Shown piece after piece: positions 57,755 to 64,000 of a stretch of 64,000 bases of DNA. Positions within the stretch are counted from its first letter, which is position 1. Each line of letters opens with the position of its first letter. The DNA is taken from contig NC_057764.1 in the NCBI RefSeq assembly GCF_010389155.1, positions 9,114,001 through 9,178,000 of the forward strand. Reading direction: 5' to 3'. Under the pieces are notes generated by a model. The model did no database searches, had not been told where the DNA came from, and saw only the letters and a program-made list of their open reading frames with translations. A program made the translations under genes and the position numbers. Origin of the DNA: Erigeron canadensis. Its lineage: Eukaryota; Streptophyta; Magnoliopsida; Asterales; Asteraceae.

Positions 57755-58369
57755 GGCTTCCTAATAAGAGATAGGTTAGTCAGAATCCATATGCGCTTTG
57801 TCACCCATAGATATGTTTAAATCAAGTCTTTTAGGTGCACGTCGCTCTCTATCAGACCTGCGTACAGGTGGTGGCTGTATGTCAGCTTCCTCTTCAACAA
57901 CAGGTTCGCCAACTTCTGGAAGAGAACTAGGGCCAACATCGGTTTCCATGTTAATTGGTTCTTGAATCTCCTCAAGATCAATAGGGCTCCCACTAACTTC
58001 TTTGGATATGATGTTCCTTTCAAGGAACACTTCTCTTCGAGACACAAAGACTCTGTTCTCTGAAGGGTTATAAAAGGAATATCCAAAACCATCAGCTGGG
58101 TAACCTACAAAGAACACCTTTTGTGATCTAGGTTCGAGCTTATCTTGAGTCTCACGACGAACATAAGCTTCGCAACCCCAGACTCTTAAATATGACAACA
58201 AAACAGGCTTGCCATGCCATATTTCATGTGGTGTCTTGGAAACCTTCTTCGTTGGGAGGAGGTTAAGGATCCTTGCAGCAGTTTCTAAAGCATAACCACA
58301 GAAACTGATTGGAAGCGTCGCGCAACTCATCATGGACCGAACCATATCAAGTAATGTTCGATTCCTCCT
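57755..58369 (-). pseudogene. pol: Element E integrase C-terminal part
   Basis: On the minus strand it resumes immediately after the solo LTR with RRNRTLLDMVRSMMS and continues with FCGYALETAARILNLLP, VSKTPHEIWHGKP, WGCEAYVRRE, KVFFVGYP and the proline/glutamate-rich linker to RRSDRERRAPKR. Two stops (57776-57778 and about 57761-57763) lie between HMDSD and the RT start, in the same frame as RT. The catalytic glutamate lies on the other side of the insertion. Confidence 0.88.
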
Positions 58370-59043
58370 TGTTGATGCACGTTGATGTGACAACAGCAAC
58401 TTAGATTTGATATGTCGTTTAGATTAAGACATTATGTTATTTTATGTCGTATCTATATATGTAATTGATAGATTATGGACTTTATTTTTGGTAATGATCA
58501 ATTACATGTTTTGGTGTTATATATATGTTATGTATGATGTTTGTTGTGTGTTATGCAAGTACAAACATAATATGTGTTAGGATTCCTTGTTGATGAAACA
58601 CTAAGGAATATAACTAAGTCTTATACCTAACGAAGATAAGGTATATCTTCGTTAGAGGCAAACGAAGATAAGGAATATAACTAAGTCTTATACCTAACGA
58701 AGATAAACTTCGTTTGGTACAAACGAAGATTAACTTCGTTACATGGGCTGGGCAGCTAAGTTCGTAAGAACAAAGCCCAGCAAGCCCAGTTCGATCTGAA
58801 ACATATATATACGAATGAATACCCTAAAATGAGTGATCATATTCGACATACACGTACTCCAGACCACTAAGTTCGTTCTATAGCTTATAGAAACGAATAT
58901 AGTATCATACGGCTGATTATCTACTTGATAATTAAGCGATATACACGTTAACTAATCAAACTAGTTATCTCGTGAGGATTCCGCACTCACGACATAATAA
59001 TAGACGATCTCGAGAGCGATCTGTAGCTATCGAGGGACTCACA
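58370..59043 (+). mobile_element. Solo LTR of the element B family in integrase of E
   Basis: 674 bp from TGTTGATGCACG to GGGACTCACA, matching the LTRs of element B. It has perfect target duplication CTCCT (58365-58369 and 59044-59048). A 35-bp direct duplication beginning GGAATATAACTAAG at about 58673 accounts for the extra length over 640 bp. Removing it rejoins NGVSERR with NRTLLDMV of element E integrase. Confidence 0.95.
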
Positions 59044-60753
59044 CTCCTTTCTGACACACCATTAAGTTGAGGTGTTCTTGGAGGAGCTAATTGTGAGATA
59101 ATCCCACAACCCCTTAGATGATCAAGAAACTCTTGATTAAGATACTCACCGCCTCTATCAGATCATAGAATCTTAATCTTCTTGCCCAATTGGTTCTCTA
59201 CTTCGTATTGGTACGTCTTGAACACTCCAAAAGTTTCAGACTTATGTTTAGTCAAATAAACATAACCATATCGACTGAGATCATCAGTAAATGTAACAAA
59301 GTATCGTTCACCGTGTCTAGTAGCCGATCTAAACGGACCATACATATCATTGTGTACCAACTCCAATAGATCTTTGCCCCTTTCGCAGTTTCCTTTGAAA
59401 GGTGCTTTTGTCATTTTCCCCAACAAACAAGATTCACAATCATCATGAGATGCAACATCAAATGATTCCAAAATACCGTAAGATTGGAGTTTGTCAATTT
59501 GTTTCTTGTTTATGTGGCCTAGACGAAAATGCCATAGATACGACTTATCCAAACTATCTTTGGATGAACCAATATTATTGATTGAACTATAACTTGGTTT
59601 AACGGTGGTTTCTAATATGCCTTTACAAGGACTAGCCTTAAAATAAAATACATTATCCTTGTAGATGATAATTGATCCATTATCAAAATTAAAGTCAAAA
59701 CCATCATTAAACAAAGCATGAAAAGAGATAATGTTTCTTGCCATATCGGCACTGTAGCAAACATTTCTTAAAACAATACATAAATCGGAATCAAAAGAGA
59801 GCTCATAATCTCCAACCATTTCAACCCAAGACTTATTCTTGTTGCCCATGATTAGATAAAGCTCACCAATCCTTAGCTTTCTACTTCTTGTGAGTTCCTG
59901 CACATTTGTACAAATGTGAGTACCACAACCTGTGTCCAATACCCAGGAATCAGAAGTAGATGTATTGTTAAGTTCAATCATGAACATACCTGAAGGGTCG
60001 GCGACACCTTTGGCCCGAAGCTCCTTTAGGTCTTTCAAATACACCGGACAAGTACGCCTCCAATGTCCAATTTCCCCATAATGGAAACATTCGGCCTCCT
60101 TAGGATGGCAGTAGGTTTGGTCTTGGCCATGCCAGACTTGGTGGTCTTCAACATGCCATGAAGCTCCATTATTGTTTTCTCCATGTTTATTCATGTTGTA
60201 GTTCTTATACAAATGAATCAAAAGCACTAGTCAACGAGTTAAGGATAAAATCCGCAGTAAGCTCTTGACTAATGGGAAAACCAAGGCGCTCCAATTGGTC
60301 TATGTACCCTTTCATCTTAAGTACATGGACACTCACACTACTGCCCGGTGTCATCTTGCAACAAACGAGAGCTTTGACAGTGTCAAATCCTTCATGCTTT
60401 GCTTGCACTTGGAACATGTCCTTCAATTGTGTAAGCATGTCGTACGCCCCAATATTTTACAAGCCCTTTTGGAGCTCGGGAGTCATGGTCGGCAACATCA
60501 AGCAAGCAACCTCATTCGACTCGGCACGACGTTTCTCAAACTCATCCCTTGTCCCTTGAGCAACTCTAGCATGTGGCTCTTCAGGAAGGGGTTCCTCTAT
60601 TGCCCTGATCTTATCTTCCATCCTAAGAACAATTCTTAGGTTGCGAAGCCAGTCAATAAAGTTCAAGCCCGTAAGCTTATCCTTTTCGAGAAGACCCTTA
60701 AGGCAAAAGGTAGAAAGAGATGAGGAAGAAGAGTTTGCATTTGCAACAGACAT
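59044..60753 (-). pseudogene. gag-pol: Element E gag, protease and integrase N-terminal part
   Basis: ATG 60753 (minus strand) opens a TNT1-94-like gag: FCLKGLLEKDKLTGLNFIDW, LRIVLRMEDK, then TAA 60457-60459, in-frame MLTQLKDMFQVQA and LKMKGYIDQLERLGFP. A deletion/frameshift near 60210-60225 has removed the end of gag. The zinc knuckle reads CFHYGEIGHWRRTC, its second Cys changed to Tyr. Protease has WVLDTGCGTHI (about 59950). Integrase has the zinc residues in LWHFRLGHINKKQ and CESCLLGKM and the first Asp in LVHNDMYGPF. TGA 59163-59165 falls before SDRGGEY; ERR ends at the solo LTR. Confidence 0.88.
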
Positions 60754-62100
60754 CTATCATATAAGTAGTAGATTATATTAGTTAATTTGACATATTTAAT
60801 CCTTGTTAAAATAATTACCCAAGTGTTTAAAGAAAAACAATTATAATTAACAAGGTTAAGATCCATATTTTACTCTTAGCGGAACATTAACTACAATCTA
60901 TTTAGGTAGGTACACTATATTACCAATTTCATCCATGATGAAACTCTTAAACTCTTGCGGGATTCTATTGATAATCCATTATATCAATGCATGTTTAATC
61001 CCTTCTACGCCAATCCTTTCTTGTGTCGGGTTCGCCGCGGAACACAAGTCCAGATTGTAAACCGTCCATGATAGCTACACGTGAGATCTGGCCCAAGACT
61101 CTCGGGTTATCGTGAACCACAATAGGTCGGAGGTTCGAAAGTGTGCACTACTCGTGGATAGCGTAAAGTTTACATTTGAAAAACGGGTTTTTGTTTTGTT
61201 ATAGCAAAAACATTTTATACAATTTTAAAACTTTCTCCAATATCTCATTGCGTTTGTTAATCCATTATAACCAAACCAATTTGATATTTACTTAAAACAT
61301 TGCGTTTGTTAATCCATTATAACAAACCAATATAAATGATTATTTTTATATATTTTAAAACGATTTTCTTGCAAGCATAGCCAAGACAAATATATAAAAC
61401 AAAATAATCATCACACACAAACATATCGGTAGTATGCCATAAATCCTATACGGTTTCCATGCGAGCCTCCACACGGAAAAACAAGACCAAACTAAGGACA
61501 TGGTAAGTAGGAGCAATGGCTCCCACTAAAATCACCATCCTTCTTGACTCCTCGTTGCTTGCACCCCTTTGATAATTTCATCTCCAAGATGCTAATCTCC
61601 AAGTCTTTTTACATTTTACAAGAAATAAAATTTATACTACTTTCTATACTATTACAAATACATAGAAAGAGAACGACACAAGTTGTCGTTAATTAATACA
61701 TTGATAAAATGAAAAGACGGCGTGCAAGCCGTTTGATTAATTATTATTACATTTATCCCGAATAAATAATATACAATCAAACATTTAATACACAAGGGGA
61801 ATACTACTACCGATATAACAATAACTACTTAACATCAACAAAACGGGATTTGCCAAGATCCAAGATCGATGCATATATGTATCCTCGAAAAATAAAATGG
61901 CTATGAACAATTGTTCAACAAAGTAAATGCAATATTATCTTTACATTTAATTAAACAAAATTATCATTTTTAAAAGACCAAAGTGGAATTTCATTTAGTC
62001 CAGAATGGACCGAACCATAATCAGTAAAGCATTCATCCAAATAAATTTAATTAATGGATTTCACATGCTTTAATGATCTGTAACTTTAGCCATTTTTCTT
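60754..62100 (-). other. Element E leader (non-coding)
   Basis: Upstream of the gag ATG on the minus strand, about 1.3 kb of AT-rich, non-coding sequence. A 21-bp block GCGTTTGTTAATCCATTATAA is repeated at about 61250 and 61301. No 5' LTR terminus or primer site on this strand could be found, so the 5' end of E is missing or lies under the next element. The right boundary is a guess. Confidence 0.5.
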
Positions 62101-62175
62101 CTTTCATGTACAACAAATTCAAATCCATATGTACGTGGATACTATTGGCATATGATCATATTATTATAAGTTGCA

Positions 62176-62857
62176 TGTTCGGGAATAGTTTAAGCCTACG
62201 GGGTCACACGAAATGACACGGTAACTCGATAATAACAATTGATATATTAAAGTAATATATTAATTATTTTGATCACGAAATAATTAATTAAACATAATTA
62301 AAGGGTTAATTATATTTAATTGATTAAAAAGGAGAATTAAAATGTGAAAATTGGAAAGTGGACTTGGACCTAAAGTCCATCATGGGGGACGGTTGGTTAA
62401 GGGCTTTTCAAGCCTTAACTTAACTTATTTTCCAAGTAAATGTTAACCTAATTTTTTCCTATAAATATAAGGGTTAATTCTAGGTTTTCATTCATTCATT
62501 CACAAAGCAAATTTCCTCCTCCCTCTCTCTTTTCTTTAGTTCGGCCGAAGCCCCCTTAAAAAGGGTTTTCGGTTTTGATTTTTAAGTTTAAGGGTTTTAA
62601 ACAAAGGGTTGTTTAGGTTCATGATCGGGGTACTAGCATATATTACTCGGGGTGTCTAGTGTGCGATCGTGGAGGGGTTTTGCTTTAAACCCTAAACATT
62701 AATAATAATCTTATTATTATTATTTTATTGGATCTTTGCATATAAGGTACACATCTCGATTCTATTCTTTGTTAATTAATTTGATTGCATATATGTTTCG
62801 ATTTCTTCCGTTGCGCTTACTCGTGATTATGTATGTCTATGTGTTCATATTCTAACA
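62176..62857 (+). repeat. Probable LTR of a further copia element F
   Basis: The 3' end TATTCTAACA at 62857 is fixed by the primer site that follows. The start at TGTTCGGGAATAG (62176) is only a candidate chosen because TGTT/AACA would match as ends. TATAAATA at 62460-62467 and CCTCCCTCTCTC after it look like a promoter and transcript start. TTCCGTTGCG near 62807 is shared with the LTR of element E, suggesting related families. Confidence 0.55.
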
Positions 62858-62858
62858 G

Positions 62859-62872
62859 TGGTATCACGAGCC
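62859..62872 (+). other. Primer binding site of element F
   Basis: TGGTATCACGAGCC two bases after TCTAACA is the common one-base-insertion form of the tRNA-iMet complement in TNT1-94-like elements. Confidence 0.8.
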
Positions 62873-64000
62873 ACATATGTGATCTATTAATTACAAATAT
62901 CAAAACTTGAAGGGGGGTTTAACGATTGGTTGATTTTAATTAATTGTTAAATAATTAAAAGGTTGTTTTTCTTATTTTTTAATTAATTAAATCGGATCTT
63001 GATTAAATAAAAATTAGGGTTTTTGTTTAATTAAAGTTTTAACCTTGTTCAATGGAGATTGAAACCCTTAAGCAAGTTTTGTTTTGTGAATTGATGTAAA
63101 TTATGTGATGAATTGCATGATTATGTGTATCGTTTTATTTAAAGTAGTTAAATAAATAATAAAATCACAAGAAATTCATGCAAAATTTATTGTGATTTTA
63201 CTGGATATATAAAAAGTTATATTATGCAAAGCATGTTGATCCAATAATTAGGGTTAATTATTAGATAATTATGTGACAATGTGATTTTTGCGTATAAATT
63301 TTCTGATGTGCGACAGTTTACTAGAAAAATCGTATAAAATAATCTGTAATGATTTAGAAGTTGTGCTTTGGACTGTAGAAGCCCACCACATAGGGCTACA
63401 ACTTTTTAGTTTTGGTCGAAAGCTGAATCGGACCAGAAACAGGAATAAACTGGTCATCAAGCTACTGGAAATTTCCAGTCAGCATGTATATGTGTTTATT
63501 TGCAGCTTGTTAAGTTAAATTGTTTAAAGGCTTACGCAATCAAGGTAACTTGATGCATGTGGTCCTCTTCTTCGGAAGGGGGAGCCGGGATTAAATTTTT
63601 GCATGAACCATGGTGACCATGTTTAGGTGGCCCACCTTAACTTGTTACTTGATTAAATAGTTCGGTAATTAGTAAGTTTATTAATTTTTGTATTTGTCTA
63701 TAAGTTGTATAAAGGTGATGCAAAAATTGGTTTTGAAAATAAAATTGACTAAGAACTATCGCAATAGAGATTTCATTAATAAAATTGGAGTCTTGCAACT
63801 TTGAGATACACCGGCTCACCCATTTGAACAAACTCTAAGAGAGGTATAAGTCGGAGTACGCTAGCCTTCTAAAAGGGCGGGTTTTTAAATCGCGTTTATC
63901 ACATACCTTTGCCCTTGCGCTTCTTTGTGTGTTCAAATGGAGCTACCGAGCTCTCTTGTGTTGTAAGACTATACAAATGATTTTATTAAATATTATGTTT
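62873..64000 (+). other. Leader of element F, continuing beyond the window
   Basis: AT-rich, non-coding leader sequence. Open frames such as 63288-63518 have no family features. Gag would be expected to the right of the window. Confidence 0.5.

Larger units (their letters stand above)
38279..62100 (-). mobile_element. Copia element E (TNT1-94/Tork-like), split by three insertions
   Basis: Read on the minus strand: leader (about 62100-60754), gag, PR, IN, RT, RNase H, 3' untranslated region, polypurine tract and 3' LTR (52702 down to 38279). It is interrupted by a solo LTR at 58370-59043, a gypsy solo LTR at 53040-55730 and element D at 38639-52093. The DLG.A.ILGIKIYRDRS and LSQSTYIDKILK motifs are those of the TNT1-94 group. 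No 5' LTR or primer site for this strand is visible, so the right edge is approximate. Confidence 0.85.

Overview
This window is a nest of LTR retrotransposons from a plant nuclear genome. Almost all of it can be assigned to Ty3/gypsy or Ty1/copia sequence. I see no host protein gene, rRNA, tRNA or CRISPR array. The evidence for a plant is the tRNA-iMet-type primer binding sites (TGGTATCAGAGC and close variants), a chromovirus pol of Tekay type, copia pols of SIRE type (YVDD, RKSTSG) and TNT1-94/Tork type (ILGIKIYRD), very long AT-rich LTRs, and 5-bp target-site duplications (TSDs). The accessory ORFs of the SIRE-type elements resemble, from memory, those common in Asteraceae genomes, so a composite (daisy-family) plant is my best guess. 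That guess was not tested by any search.

Layout. (1) 1-22810: a decayed Tekay-like gypsy tandem with structure LTR - internal A - LTR - internal A' - LTR, + strand. The middle LTR was hit twice: by copia element B (6525-16136, TSD AAATC) and by a 1494-bp solo LTR (16302-17795, TSD CCACC). (2) 22811-25169: no recognisable gene. (3) 25170-32958: a 5'-truncated SIRE-type copia element C'. It had inserted into a related gypsy element whose remaining 3' half is 32959-37931. (4) 37932-38278: unassigned. (5) 38279 to about 62100: a minus-strand TNT1-94-like copia element E. It is split by copia element D (38639-52093) inside E's 3' LTR, by a gypsy solo LTR (53040-55730) inside its 3' untranslated region, and by a solo LTR of the B family (58370-59043, TSD CTCCT) inside its integrase. 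(6) About 62176-64000: the LTR, primer site and leader of a further + strand element that runs off the window.

No element here is autonomous. B has lost most of gag, protease, integrase and half of reverse transcriptase. It keeps a large accessory 3' ORF that reads on across a probable 203-bp intron. D has nearly identical LTRs (about 4 differences in 322 bp) but several stops in gag and pol. It also carries an extra coiled-coil ORF and a fossil LTR between its primer site and gag. C' and D share long non-coding 3' regions with two consecutive stem-loops carrying the same loop sequence, and C' has expanded a 56-bp monomer into a 168-bp higher-order tandem array.

The most interesting signals are the intron-containing accessory ORF of B, the twin hairpins shared by C' and D, the chimeric 5' half of D, the TQT-motif tract next to coiled coils in the gag extension, and the gypsy tandem whose two internal regions share the same lesions. 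Coordinates and LTR differences were read by eye. No alignment or database search was run.
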